NCBI GenBank assembly: GCA_009746045.1
Contig: RPFO01000059.1
Location: 1,805,716 to 1,869,715 of the forward strand
DNA from: Mesostigma viride
Taxonomy: Eukaryota; Streptophyta; Mesostigmatophyceae; Mesostigmatales; Mesostigmataceae
Reading direction: 5' to 3'
DNA: 64,000 nucleotides
Both the position numbers and the translations under genes were made by a program. Positions 20,201-30,365 of this stretch are shown in pieces (within the stretch, counting starts at the first letter, position 1; the number at the start of each line of letters is the position of its first letter). The notes below the pieces were generated by a model. It was not told where the DNA came from and did no database searches. It saw only the letters and a program-made list of their open reading frames with translations.

Positions 20201-20935
20201 AAATGTGCTGGAAAGGTTAGCTAACTCTCGCGGAGAGGGTTAGTGAGCCAATTAGGATACCAAGGCTGAGTTTGACGTAGGTAGAGGTTCCGGAATTCAA
20301 CGACTGCTGACTGGTCGGCGGCCAGCCCGTAAAGGGATTCAACGACGACCTAGCCAGCAAGCGGCCAGTCTGGGATACTCGGCGCGGGGCTAGCAATAGT
20401 CCTGTGGTGAGGTGCTGTAAACGATAGCGTTCAGCTCTCCTGCTTTCAACGACACCTAGTGGCGGCCAGGGCTTGCCTTCAACGACACCGGGTGGCGGCC
20501 AGCTCAGGAGGATTTAACGTCATCGAATATGGTTCGTCCCCTAGATAGGTTCTTTTCTTTGCAAGCGATGCCTGTGGAAGGCTAGCTGGCGTGCTTGCCT
20601 TCTCTCCGGGACCGCACGCGTAGGGGGTTCTTGTTATACGTTGTGCTTCTATAGGTTCGTTGTGAATGTCGTTGGTGCCAATGGAAGTCGCGGATGACGA
20701 CCATTCGTTGTTTTACATGTTGTGGGGGTGAATACCGTCTGGCTGTTGCCGACTGTGTTGACGGTGTTTACCTCCGTGTAATCATTGTATAGCCCCTTTG
20801 CCGCGGAAGGCTAGGGGCGTGTGCTGTGCTACACTCCGTGCTCTCTCCTCGTTTGTTTAAGGTCACTGCATTAGAGGTAGCCTGGGTTTCCCCTTTCTCT
20901 CCTGCTTGCAAGCCGCTGCCAGACTATGATGTAAC
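20201..20935 (+). other. GypC leader with repeated TTCAACGAC...GCGGCCAG motif
   Basis: Untranslated leader of about 735 bp. TTCAACGAC followed within about 25 bp by GCGGCCAG occurs four times, starting near 20296, 20338, 20445 and 20478. Packaging or translation-control RNA structure is conceivable. No coding signal. Confidence 0.5.
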
Positions 20936-21274
20936 ATGCCACGACGTAAAATAAACAAGGGTGGACAGTCTGGATTTCCTTACTACGCAGTAGCTCACGA
21001 CGGGGATAAGGGTAGACCCGCTATATTCTACAGCTGGAAGACTTGTGAGGAACACATTAAAGATAAGATATTGTCCCAAGGCTCTAGTGCTAAGTGGAAA
21101 GGGTTTGATAACATCGCAGATGCAGATAGGTTTGTTAGGGAATACATGCCATTGCCTGAGGGGATGCACATCACACGTGAATGCTCCAAGACACCCACGC
21201 TCAGCAGCCAGGGGGAGGGAACCGCAGTTACAGTTACCTTCTCTCAGTTGACCATTGGCCCTAGCAAACAGTAG
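20936..21274 (+). CDS. GypC ORF1: viroplasmin / RNase H1 N-terminal-like small protein
   Basis: 112 codons, first ORF after the leader. Residues about 16-70 fit the small fold shared by the RNase H1 N-terminal hybrid-binding domain and caulimovirus viroplasmin: FPYYAVAHDG, then IFYSWKTCEEHI, then KWKGFDNIADADRFV (pattern YaV..G...GiY.sW.eC ... yKkF...eeA). Known members bind RNA-DNA hybrid or double-stranded RNA. I infer a role in reverse transcription or RNA protection. GypB has a homologue at 52572-52964 and GypA a broken one. The C-terminal 40 residues are S/T-rich, ending VTVTFSQLTIGPSKQ; GypB ends with a similar LEFGSLSITVV. No signal peptide or membrane segment. Confidence 0.65.
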   Translation: MPRRKINKGGQSGFPYYAVAHDGDKGRPAIFYSWKTCEEHIKDKILSQGSSAKWKGFDNIADADRFVREYMPLPEGMHITRECSKTPTLSSQGEGTAVTVTFSQLTIGPSKQ

Positions 21275-21401
21275 AGGATACTATTACTAGGAAGCAATAC
21301 TAGGTTCTATATCTATAGATCCATAGCACGTGGTTGCTCTTTCTCTCTCTCTTCTTCCTGGGGAGGTGATGCCTGCTGTGTAAGGTACCGGTACGAGCAC
21401 C

Positions 21402-23672
21402 ATGCCAACACGGTACCAAACAAGGAACGCCAGAGAGACAGAAGACGAGCTTAGGGAGAGAGATTCAGATAATAGAGAGATAGAACCGGTAGACAACCAC
21501 GAGCACGGTACAGAAGGGCTAAAGGTACCACCACTAGTAGAGACAGGTACAGGTGAGGTCATGGAGAGACCTGTGGAAGGCTCCCTACGATCCAGACCTA
21601 GCTCCCCAGCGGATGGGGACAATTTAGACGCCTTGACAAGGCAGGAAGAGGACAGAAGTGACCAAGAGATACTCCAGGGGGGCTCGCAGCAGCAGCAACA
21701 GCAGCAGCAGCCGCAGCAACGACAGCAACAGCAGCAGCAGCAGCAACGACCGCAGCAGCAGCAGCAGCAACCACAGCAGCAGCAGCAGCAACAACGGCAA
21801 CCCCGGTTACAGCAACAACAACTCCAGACGAGACCACAATGGCCACCATCGGACCCTGAGCAGCAGGGGGACGAGCATGAAGATACCCTGCACTACCGCC
21901 ATCAGCATCCAGCCACCGGGCGGCCAACGCATCCTTGGGCAGGTCGGGGGCGGCCCCAGGGACCTCCACCGGGCCCCACACACCGGGGCAGACGCAGAGT
22001 GTCCTTCGGCAGCACGTCTCTGTTACCCACGGCGCTCTGGTATTCGGATGAGGAAGGGGAGATCCCAGGGGCAGATGGCGAGTTCGATGACCTGGAAGGG
22101 ACTAACGAGGCGGACGAGGGAACTGTCACGCAGGGCCCGCCCGTTGGTACTCATAGACCACGGACCAGCCCAGGGGAGACCAGGAGCAGTGTCACCACCA
22201 GAGACGAGGAGACTCACACGCCAGTCCAGCGCCAGGCACCTCAACCGCAGCGCCCACGGGTGCTTGACCAAAGCGCGGTCCCCTCGCCAGTGCCTGCTGG
22301 CAACCTCAGTTTCAGCAGGGTGGCCTTGGATGACCCGGGGTACGAACACCCCTCATCCGTCCAGGTGCGGCGGACTCATGGTACGCCGCCCAGATCCAGC
22401 TCTCGCCCCCGATCGCAGCCCCCCGACCTCGGCGATATCCCCCACGTAGACGTCGGTGGGCCCGTCACCGCCGCGGTAAAGGCCCCACCGATGCCCAATT
22501 TCAAGAATGTACCCAAGCTGCACGCGGACATGAAACCGCGCGAGGTAGAGGAATGGGGACGCATGTGGCGACGGCAGTATACCATCTGGCGCAACCATCA
22601 CAACTGGCAGCTGGCCACCAGCGACCTGATTGATCTCGTGATTAACTCCTGTATGGACCCCTCGGTGATAAGCATCTTGAACTGTGAGAGCATCGCGTCC
22701 CAGTCATACCCGCAAACCTTGGCGGAACTGATGGACCGAGTGCGTCGCAAGCTGGTGCCCCCAGATGCTACACTCCACGAGCGGATGGCCTTCAGCAAGC
22801 TGCGCCAGGGGACCACCCCATATCGCGAGTTTCTGTCTAAGTTCGAGTCCAGCGCCGCCTACCTGGCTGACATGACCTGGTACGAGTACAAGAGCAGGTT
22901 CATCGAGGCACTCTGCCCCGAGCTGCAGGACGAGGTATTCAAGCACTATGCTGATGTCCCTTGGGAAGAGTGGGACATCTTGAATATCCAGAGGTATCTC
23001 CTACAGGTGGCCGACGTAGTGGCTCGCGGGCGTGCCCCCTCAGTGCGCCGTTTCTTCAGACCTGCTCCCCCGCGACGGGTGAATCAGATGTACTCCACTG
23101 ATTTCGCCGGCGAGGAGGAGGACGAGTACCTCGACGACCCTGACGAGGGCTACACTGACCATGGCGTCAACGCGATCGACGCTAGCAAGGCGCGCTGCTT
23201 CATGTGCAGCGAGGTGGGGCACCTCAAGCGCGACTGCCCCAAGCTCCGGGGCAAGAACGCCAGTCGTGGGACAGGAGAAGGGACACCCAGTGTTCGTTTC
23301 TCCGGCCCGGCCTTCGGCAGCCGCCCCGACTCCTCCGGTCCTCGGGACCGACCCCGCAACGCGGGTGAGCGTGCGGCTCGCCTGCAGCACGCCAGACAGG
23401 TCCCGACGCAGTACCAGCAGCCGCGACCACCCGCGACCAGCTCTACCAAGGGTGTGTTGCGCGCGGTCAACGAGATTGAGGCGCGGCGACAGTCCTCCTC
23501 TTCCGGCCAAACGCAGGCAGTGGCTGGCTACGAGTATGACGACGAGGAGGGGGCTGACGAAGAGGAGGAGGGGGGGAAGAGGGCGGGTGGTCGGGCGAGG
23601 CGGCCTCCCGTCCCACCGCTCCTCGGGAGTAGTAGCCCTGCCCATGGGCTTGGGTCCCGGGGTAGGGGATAG
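21402..23672 (+). CDS. GypC gag with polyglutamine tract and zinc knuckle
   Basis: 756 codons, intact. The N-terminal half is disordered: a Gln-rich tract at about residues 96-150 (CAG/CAA repeats, 21688-21830), then Pro/Arg-rich linkers. Capsid-like region from about residue 375: PKLHADMKPREVEEWGRMW, IDLVINSCMDPSVISILNC, LRQGTTPYREFLSKFESSA, the Gypsy retrotransposon-gag pattern. One CCHC knuckle near residue 600, CFMCSEVGHLKRDCP. It ends at 23672; pol begins one frame over, overlapping by about 29 bp if the ATG at 23644 is used. It forms the virus-like particle and packages RNA. GypA and GypB gags are shorter and have an Asn tract in place of Gln. Confidence 0.85.
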   Translation: MPTRYQTRNARETEDELRERDSDNREIEPVDNHEHGTEGLKVPPLVETGTGEVMERPVEGSLRSRPSSPADGDNLDALTRQEEDRSDQEILQGGSQQQQQQQQPQQRQQQQQQQQRPQQQQQQPQQQQQQQRQPRLQQQQLQTRPQWPPSDPEQQGDEHEDTLHYRHQHPATGRPTHPWAGRGRPQGPPPGPTHRGRRRVSFGSTSLLPTALWYSDEEGEIPGADGEFDDLEGTNEADEGTVTQGPPVGTHRPRTSPGETRSSVTTRDEETHTPVQRQAPQPQRPRVLDQSAVPSPVPAGNLSFSRVALDDPGYEHPSSVQVRRTHGTPPRSSSRPRSQPPDLGDIPHVDVGGPVTAAVKAPPMPNFKNVPKLHADMKPREVEEWGRMWRRQYTIWRNHHNWQLATSDLIDLVINSCMDPSVISILNCESIASQSYPQTLAELMDRVRRKLVPPDATLHERMAFSKLRQGTTPYREFLSKFESSAAYLADMTWYEYKSRFIEALCPELQDEVFKHYADVPWEEWDILNIQRYLLQVADVVARGRAPSVRRFFRPAPPRRVNQMYSTDFAGEEEDEYLDDPDEGYTDHGVNAIDASKARCFMCSEVGHLKRDCPKLRGKNASRGTGEGTPSVRFSGPAFGSRPDSSGPRDRPRNAGERAARLQHARQVPTQYQQPRPPATSSTKGVLRAVNEIEARRQSSSSGQTQAVAGYEYDDEEGADEEEEGGKRAGGRARRPPVPPLLGSSSPAHGLGSRGRG

Positions 23673-25385
23673 GGTAGAAAAATCAGATGGTAGCCCAGAC
23701 GCGGAGTCAACTAGAGTAGAGGTAGACGTCAATAACGTGGCCGCAGACGCGTCCACCCAACCGGCGGCGCGTGCATCTCAAGGAGATTCGCGGCATCTGT
23801 TTCTTTTCAGCGGAGGGTTACTGGTCCCTCCCACCGTCCTTGATCCGTATTTGAAGGAGAAAACGATCATGGACGTGAAGTTCCTGGTCGACACCGGCGC
23901 CTCCACGTCCTTCATCAACGAGGCCCTGGTGCGTCGGCTGGGCCTGGTACCCCGACCTCACACCACGGCAGTATATGTCACATACTCAGACGGTCGGCGA
24001 CACCAATCGCCGGGCCTAGCAGACATCAAGGGTGTACTGCAGGGCACGCCGGTGGACCTGGTGGCGACTATTGCGCCGTTGGGCGCTGCCGACATCATCA
24101 TTGGAGTGGACTGGCTGGACAAGCAGGATGTGGACATCAGTGTGCGCCGGCGGGTAGTTTGGTTTCCGGATGGTTCATTCTGGTGCCCAGACAGCGAGTA
24201 TAGGGCACAGGCCGCGGAGGTCCATAACATTACACACGAGCGCTCGGCGGACGGGCCCCGACCAGCGTCCCAGATCCTGATGAGTAGCAAGACGCTGGCG
24301 CGCCAGCTCCGGAAGGGCAAGGAGTACGCGATGTATCGCATAGACCTGGACAGCACTCAGGCTCTGCTTAACGAGATTGGTGCCGGTTTCACACCGGACG
24401 AGCTGGCGCGGTTCAATGCCGTCCTGGAGAAGCGCACTGCCCTCTTCGCAGATCGCACCCCCCAGTTCCCTCCCAATCGATCGGTGTTACATCGTGTCCA
24501 GCTCCAGGAGGGTTCCGGGCCTACTGTGTCTCCCATGTACCGCATGGGCCCAGTCGAGCTGGTGGAGCTCAAGAAGATCCTCATTTCACTACTCGACGCT
24601 GGGCTCATTGAACCCAGCAACAGCCCCTTCTCAGCGGGCGTGCTGCTCGTTCCCAAGCCAGGGGGCAAGTGGCGTCTGGTGACTGATTACCGGAAGCTGA
24701 ACGCCATCACCGTCAAGTCCCGGTATCCTCTACCGCGGATCGACGACATCTTCAACCGTGTCCAGGGGGCTACGTGTTTCACCGTCATCGACTGTGCGGA
24801 CGGGTTTTGGCAGCTGCGCATCGCGCCAGAAGACTGCCACAAGACCGCGTTCGCTACGCCCTTCGGTCACTATCAGTTTCGGGTGGCGGCAATGGGGCTG
24901 TGTAATTCGCCTGCGTCCTTCCAGATGCTGATGAATGACATCCTCCGTCCGGTGATGGGCACAGCCCACTTGCCGCAGGTCTCCCAGGACCTGGCGGACC
25001 CGCAGAAGGGGGCGCGCCCGCCCTGGACCTACAAGCGCACGTGCGCGCTGGCGTATCTGGACGACATCCTGGTGTACTCCAAGACGTTCGAGGAGCACCT
25101 GGAGGATGTGGACGCCGTGCTGCAGATCATGGAGGATGAGCACCTTTCGGCGCGGAAGGCCAAGGTGCGCGCCGGTCGCTGCGTGCCGTTTCTGGGCCAT
25201 ACCCTGTCCGCGGACGGCATCGCGACCGACCCTGAGAAGATCGAGTCCGTCCAGCAATGGCCTGTCCCTACGGACGTGAAAGGGGTACGCAGCTTCCTGG
25301 GATTGGCATCTTACTACCGACGGTTCATCCCGCGGTTTGCCACCATCGCCGCCCCGATCAACGCTCTTCTCAAGAAGGGTACCCG
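23644..25385 (+). CDS. GypC pol: protease and reverse transcriptase
   Basis: The open frame extends back to 23161, but that part is gag read in another phase; 23644 is the Met nearest the gag end. Protease: KFLVDTGASTSFINEALVRR (active site DTG) and DIIIGVDWLD. RT: VSPMYRMGPVELVELKKI, LIEPSNSPFSAGVLLVPKPG, WRLVTDYRKLNAITVKSRYP, DCADGFWQLRI (catalytic Asp), FGHYQFRVAAMGLCNSPASF, LAYLDDILVYSKTF (YLDD box), SFLGLASYYRRFIPRF (thumb). The frame breaks at a GGG run near 25380. Expression could need a +1 shift from gag or reinitiation; the sequence does not decide this. Confidence 0.85.
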
Positions 25386-26095
25386 TTCCTTTGGGCTGAG
25401 CAGTGCCAACAGGCTTTCGAGGCGCTCAAGCGCCACCTCACCACAGCGCCAGTCCTTATCCTGCCGGACCCGGCCCTTCCTTTCGTCGTGGCTACGGACG
25501 CCAGCAAGGTGGCCATCGGGGGTGTTCTCCTGCAGGACCACGGCAAGGGCCTTCAGCCCATCGAGTACATCTCACGAACGATGATTCCGGCGGAGCGGAA
25601 TTATCCAGTGCATCAGCAGGAACTCCTGGCAGTCGTCTACAGCTGCCACACGTGGCGTCATCATCTCTTGGGGGCCCAGTTTTCGGTGGCCATCAGTGAG
25701 CAGGGGGATCTCGACCCCCATCGCCTGGTGATCCACACGGACCACCGGCCGCTCACCCACCTCCTGGTGCAGCCCAACTTGACGCCCCGCCAGGCGCGGT
25801 GGATGGAGTACCTGTCACAGTTCGCGCCGTTCAAGATCCAATATGTCAAGGGCGCGGACAATGTGGTGCCCGACGCTCTCTCGCGACGGGCGGACTATTG
25901 GTTCTACGAGGACATGGACGTGCTGCATACCACCTGTGTCCCAGTGGCCGCCCCGGGGACCGCCTACGGTGTGGAACCACGGTCTCCCCAGGCCCGCCAC
26001 TTGTTTCATCTTGGGCACACCACCATGGATGACCTGTCACCCCTCCCGGAGGAGACGGTTCACCAAGAGCCCACGAGGACGTGGACACCCCCGGG
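25378..26095 (+). CDS. GypC pol: RNase H
   Basis: Continues pol after the shift. RNase H acidic residues: PFVVATDASKVAIGGVLLQD (Asp), HQQELLAVVYSCHTWRHHL (Glu), LVIHTDHRPLTHLL (Asp), NVVPDALSRRAD (Asp). A linker to integrase follows. Homology passes to another frame in the G-rich stretch near 26090. All four catalytic positions are present. Confidence 0.8.
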
Positions 26096-26475
26096 GAGGG
26101 GGAGGGGTCGCATGCGCGCGTGCCCCTTAGTCATGTGGTGCCGCCCCAGGGAATTTTTCAGCTTCAGCCGCTCGGCCCTCCCACAGTCTTCTCAGAATTC
26201 GTCAACCAGGCGGGTACGGATGCGGCAGAACCGGCTGCGGACGCGTTCACAGTCACGTCGGACTTGGAGATGCTGATCAGCCGTTTCACAATCACGGAGG
26301 AAGCAGCACTTGAAGCCATCCGGGCACATCCCCAGCAGATGGGGGCCTATCCTTGCAAGTTCCAGGAGGGGAAACTGTTCGTGAGTCCCCAGCCGGAGGA
26401 ATGGCGGCTGTATGTTCCTGAGCTCTGTAGGGCTGCCTTGCTTCACGAGCTCCATGATTCTCTTTGGGCGGACAT
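26081..26475 (+). pseudogene. GypC pol: RNase H-integrase linker and start of integrase
   Basis: Short frame bridging two shifts. SDLEMLISRFTITEEAAL and YPCKFQEGKLFV, WRLYVPELCRAALLHELHD match GypA and GypB at the N-terminal edge of integrase. The zinc-binding histidines follow in the next frame. Broken at about 26470. Confidence 0.7.
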
Positions 26476-27777
26476 CAGGGAAGTCACCGTCTCCTTCCCC
26501 GGGCACGTAAGCACTTCTACTGGCCAGGGATGAAGGAGTATATCGAGACGTATGTGCGCCAGTGCCCCTCGTGTCAGATCATGAAGTCCAGGAACACGGG
26601 CTCTCAGGCCGTCCCTAAGACGCTGCCGGATCCTATGGGTCCTTGGGATTCTATCATGATGGACTTCATCGGCCCGTTCAAGAAGACGAAGAACGGCAAC
26701 AGCATGGTCTTGGTGTTTGTGGACCGCCTGACGCGCATGTGTCACCTGGCCCCGTGTCCGGTCGACCTCACAGCGGAGGAGTGCGCCAAGATATACCTGA
26801 CGCACGTGTTTCGGTTTCACGGGCTCAGCCGGCAGTTCATCTCTGACCGCGACAAGCTCTTCACGGCCAAATTCTGGCAGGAGTTCTTCGAGCAACTGGG
26901 CACCAAGGTGTCGCTGGGCACGGCCTACCACAGCTCGTCGTCGCACCTGGTGGAGCGGTTGAACCGCACGGTGCAAGAGACCATGCGACACTACACCGAC
27001 ACGGTGGGCAGCAATTGGGAAGAACTTCTGGGCTTGGTGGAGTTTTCCCTGAACAATGCCCCCCAGGCCGCCCATGGGTTCACCCCCTTTTTCCTCAACT
27101 CCGGCCGACACCCTCTCACACCGCTCGACTTGCTTGGGAGCCACGAACTGGGAGAGGATCAGGTCAAGCTGGATACCCTGCAAGGGGTCGAGCGGTTGCT
27201 GCAGCGGATGCACCAAGCGCATAACAGCGCGGTTCAGGGCTATCGCGCAGCGGCAGCGCGGTATCTGGAGAGGACAGCCGGCAAGCGGGATCACAGGGCG
27301 CCGTCCATCGAGGTGGGCGATTGGGTCCTGGTTGAGGGCCCGCAGATCGGGCGATTTTCGCACAAGGTGGAGAAGGAGCTGAAGACTAAGCTCCGACCCA
27401 TGTTCCTGGGACCCTACAAGGTCCTCACCAAGTTCGATGATGTCATGTTCCAGGTGGACATTCCAGTGTCATGGAACCTCACGTCCAACCGTTTCCACCG
27501 TGACCAGCTCAAGTTGTATCACCAGAACACCATTCAGGGTAGGGTCAATCCCCCAGCCCCACTGGAGTTCAATCCGGATACGGGGGAACAGGAGGACGAG
27601 GTGGCCGCAATCGTGGGTCACCGGGATGTCAAACGGGGACGAGGGGTCCAGCGACAATATCGGGTGCGATGGCGATTCGCACAACACGAGTCTGAGGACT
27701 CCTGGCGCACCGCTACCGAGTTAGCGGGGTGCGCCCGCTTACTAGAAGCATACAAGAAGACGCACCAGTTGCGTTAG
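26464..27777 (+). CDS. GypC pol: integrase and chromodomain
   Basis: 437 codons. Zinc-binding H2C2: GGHQGSHRLLP then CPSCQIMK. Catalytic core: IMMDFIGPFKK (Asp), QFISDRDKLFT (Asp), SSSHLVERLNRTVQETM (Glu). GPY/F-type module LRPMFLGPYKVLTK. The C-terminus reads VAAIVGHRDVKRGRG, QYRVRWRF, EDSWRTATELAGCARLLEAY, the pattern of a chromodomain, which in chromoviruses is thought to steer integration to marked chromatin. Ends 26 bp before ORF4. The first Met is not the true start; the domain enters by frameshift from 26081-26475. Confidence 0.85.
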   Translation: MGGHQGSHRLLPRARKHFYWPGMKEYIETYVRQCPSCQIMKSRNTGSQAVPKTLPDPMGPWDSIMMDFIGPFKKTKNGNSMVLVFVDRLTRMCHLAPCPVDLTAEECAKIYLTHVFRFHGLSRQFISDRDKLFTAKFWQEFFEQLGTKVSLGTAYHSSSSHLVERLNRTVQETMRHYTDTVGSNWEELLGLVEFSLNNAPQAAHGFTPFFLNSGRHPLTPLDLLGSHELGEDQVKLDTLQGVERLLQRMHQAHNSAVQGYRAAAARYLERTAGKRDHRAPSIEVGDWVLVEGPQIGRFSHKVEKELKTKLRPMFLGPYKVLTKFDDVMFQVDIPVSWNLTSNRFHRDQLKLYHQNTIQGRVNPPAPLEFNPDTGEQEDEVAAIVGHRDVKRGRGVQRQYRVRWRFAQHESEDSWRTATELAGCARLLEAYKKTHQLR

Positions 27778-27802
27778 CAGACCACAGCCGGTAGGGTGTA
27801 GG

Positions 27803-28620
27803 GTGAGGGTGGTGCGTGAGCCAGGTATTTGGTACGCGTCGACTAACGCCCTGACATCTTGTGTGTGGGCTGTGCAGGGGGACGCCGCGGAGGCGCTTCC
27901 CAGAGACCAGACTCCCGTCGGCGCCGTGGAGGCTGCTGACGCAGGATTCCGGGTTGCAGATGGGGAGTCCAGTGAGGGGGATTTGGTCGACATGGATATA
28001 CCCGACGATCCGGAGGTCCCAGAACCGGAAGTGGGGGTAAGGACGCAGATAGCTCGTGGAGAGCCTGCGGTCCGAAGGGATGCACCAGGGGCCGGGGGCT
28101 CGAGAGACGGTGGCGGACAGATGGGGCCCTCCTCTAGTCGCGAGCGCCGGCAAGAAACCTCGTCAAGGCCGGGAGCACCGGACGCGCGTACGTTGGAGCT
28201 GGTAAAGGAGCTGCACGAGGAGACGTTCAATCCCCGGGTGTTCTTGCGAGACTACGGTCGGGAGGGGGAAGCCCTGGTGGAACGACGACGGCGTCGTCGT
28301 AACCAAATGTCGTCGCATCTCCGCGCTGATTCTATCATGGCGCGGGTCGGCCCTGTGCAGATGGAGACTTTTCGGGGGTTCGTGCGGCGCAACGTGAGGT
28401 TCCGGATCGAGACCCGCACGGCTGCGCGCAACGGTGTGGTGGTCGGGACCGACTGGGAAACACATGAGCGGGAATGTGCCTGTCACGGGTGCATGAACAC
28501 GCTGGAAGCGGGTCTGGCATTCCCACGGCTCCTTCTCCTCTTACTTCCACCCCCAGTGCGGAAGCTGCTGGGATACCACTTCCCCCGGTATCTTCCACCA
28601 GAGGGGGCGCTACAGGGTGA
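27803..28620 (+). CDS. GypC ORF4 (post-pol, env position), N-terminal part
   Basis: Begins 26 bp after pol. Acidic, disordered first third (EGDLVDMDIPDDPEVPEPE), then a basic patch VERRRRRRNQMSS and a Cys/His cluster HERECACHGC, followed by a hydrophobic run RLLLLLLPPPVRKLLGYHF. GypA and GypB ORF4 have a comparable W...H...C...GC segment followed by IEAVL/IDAVL helices. Homology passes to the next frame near 28615. No convincing viral glycoprotein signal. Function unknown; env-like position alone does not make it an envelope. Confidence 0.6.
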
Positions 28621-30365
28621 AAATTGCCTGCGAGAAGGGCAGCCGGTATTCGTTGCGGCAGGCTCTGGATCGCATCGTGGCGATGGATGATGAGGACCAG
28701 GATGATGGGAGTGAGGGGTATGACTCCGGTTCCGACGACGACCATCCTCCACACCCTCCCTCTCGTTCCCCCCCGCGGGATCCGCCTTCTCGGGGTTCCC
28801 AGGGGAGCGGCGGAAGAAGCCGTCCTGCGCCTCGTTCTGAGGCGCCACCGCCGGCGACGGGCTGGGGGCGACCTTCAGGGCGCGAGACGCGGAGTCTTCC
28901 GAGGGCTACCGGATGGGGTGGGGGCAGCCAAGCCGCTCCTCGACGTGTTCCGGAGTGGCCGGCACGTCGTCGCTCGCCATCTCCGCCCTCCCGTTCGCGT
29001 TCCCACTCGGACTCCGGGACTGATGTACGCCCCGCTCGCCACGCGTCGCCACCACCTCGCCGACTAGAGGATCGGCAATGGGAGCGCACGTGGGGGTCGG
29101 CGGTGGAGTTGGAGCAAGAGCGAGAGAATCGGCGACGGCGCACGGATCCAACAGAGACCGCGGTGGCCAGGGCCGAACGGCCGGCTAGAGAGGAGCCGAT
29201 TGATGAGGTTCCCGCTAACAACCCGCCCGAGACGGGCCAAGAAGAGACTACCTTCCATGTCTCCCTGGAGCCTCGCTCCCGAGTGGAAGAGGTCCCATCG
29301 GAGCCCCACTTCCTGGTTTCCTTGGAGCCTCGTCACCGGCCTGCCCAGGACGGATCGTCGATGTCACGTCCTGCGGAGGGACCGAGCTTACCTAGTACCG
29401 TACAGAATGCCGCGGAGGGTCCTAGTGTGGCGGGTGTCATGGTGCCGGCGGAACCCGTGGTTACCCTTGAGACGCTCGTGGCAGCGGTGCAATCAGGGCA
29501 GGGTCTCATGCAGCGGATGCTGGACCAGCTCGGGCGCCAGGGCGATCACTCAGTCGCCACCTCAGTAGGCTACGAGGCCGCTTCCCGGGCAGCCTCACAC
29601 GAGGAGTGGTCGCTGGGGGACTTCATACGAACCATTCCGGGAAGGACCGTAAGACACGGTGGGCCGGGGCCTCGAACGGAGAAGTTGTGTGTGGTGTTCG
29701 AGGGACCCTCGTTCCCGGTCCCTCCTGGTATGCACCTGCCAGCCCCTTTGGTTTTTCAAGCGGGCCCTTGGTGCGCGGTTGACCGTGGTGCTTACTGGGA
29801 ACAACTAGAGATCACCTTCTTCCCACAGGCGCCGCTGCCCTTGCCGCAACCTGACGACCTTCGTTTTCCCCGGACGGTGGGCCACACGGTGCGGTTCGGT
29901 ACCGAGGATTGGTGGGATTGGAGGTATCAGGTGGATGGGGTGGGGCACGTGGTTACGCCGCCCAAGGTGGCCCCGGCGGAAGGGCGTGCCTTCCTGGAAC
30001 GGGTGGTGCCGGACATTGTAGGGGCCCCTAGGGCGACCATCCTTGAGGATCACGTGCGCACCGAGGTATTTATGATGGGGGTGAAGTTTGTTCGTGATCA
30101 CCGCTGTGGGGTGGCGGATTGGTTGGCGCTGACCCTTCTCTTTACCCACCCCCAGTATCTCGCTGGGTTCCTGGCCATGTGGCCCCGGGGCACGTGGGTG
30201 GAGCTGTCCCGGTTGGGTCGGCAGAAGACGTCCCCATATCAGATCGCCTTCGAGGTGGACCTATGTGCGCATCCAGGGGTGATGACTCATATTATGACCC
30301 CCGTGGGGCGACGGGCTCTCCTTGAGGCCCAGCAGCTGCGGCGGACTACTAGCGGCGGACGCTAG
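28617..30365 (+). CDS. GypC ORF4, C-terminal part
   Basis: 582 codons. It starts in the conserved helix SLRQALDRIVAMDDEDQDD (GypA: LVRAVEFMEREDE), then a long R/S/P-rich disordered region, then a folded C-terminal half. The best conserved block is VKFVRDHRCGVADWLALT, YLAGFLAMWPRGTWVEL, matching FVRQFQCGFLDWARGQ, YWAFLGMYPDGVWEDV in GypA and the same in GypB. So three separate families keep this protein after pol. I recognise no named domain. Conservation across diverged elements suggests a real protein used in the element's life cycle. Confidence 0.65.
   Translation: MKIACEKGSRYSLRQALDRIVAMDDEDQDDGSEGYDSGSDDDHPPHPPSRSPPRDPPSRGSQGSGGRSRPAPRSEAPPPATGWGRPSGRETRSLPRATGWGGGSQAAPRRVPEWPARRRSPSPPSRSRSHSDSGTDVRPARHASPPPRRLEDRQWERTWGSAVELEQERENRRRRTDPTETAVARAERPAREEPIDEVPANNPPETGQEETTFHVSLEPRSRVEEVPSEPHFLVSLEPRHRPAQDGSSMSRPAEGPSLPSTVQNAAEGPSVAGVMVPAEPVVTLETLVAAVQSGQGLMQRMLDQLGRQGDHSVATSVGYEAASRAASHEEWSLGDFIRTIPGRTVRHGGPGPRTEKLCVVFEGPSFPVPPGMHLPAPLVFQAGPWCAVDRGAYWEQLEITFFPQAPLPLPQPDDLRFPRTVGHTVRFGTEDWWDWRYQVDGVGHVVTPPKVAPAEGRAFLERVVPDIVGAPRATILEDHVRTEVFMMGVKFVRDHRCGVADWLALTLLFTHPQYLAGFLAMWPRGTWVELSRLGRQKTSPYQIAFEVDLCAHPGVMTHIMTPVGRRALLEAQQLRRTTSGGR

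Noticed and set aside
21598..21981. Ala/Val-rich minus-strand frame opposite the GypC gag Gln tract
   Set aside because: A shadow of CAG/CAA repeats read on the other strand.
23161..23643. Upstream extension of the GypC pol frame
   Set aside because: It is the gag zinc-knuckle region read in another phase, Arg/Ser-rich with no motif; pol sense begins near 23644.
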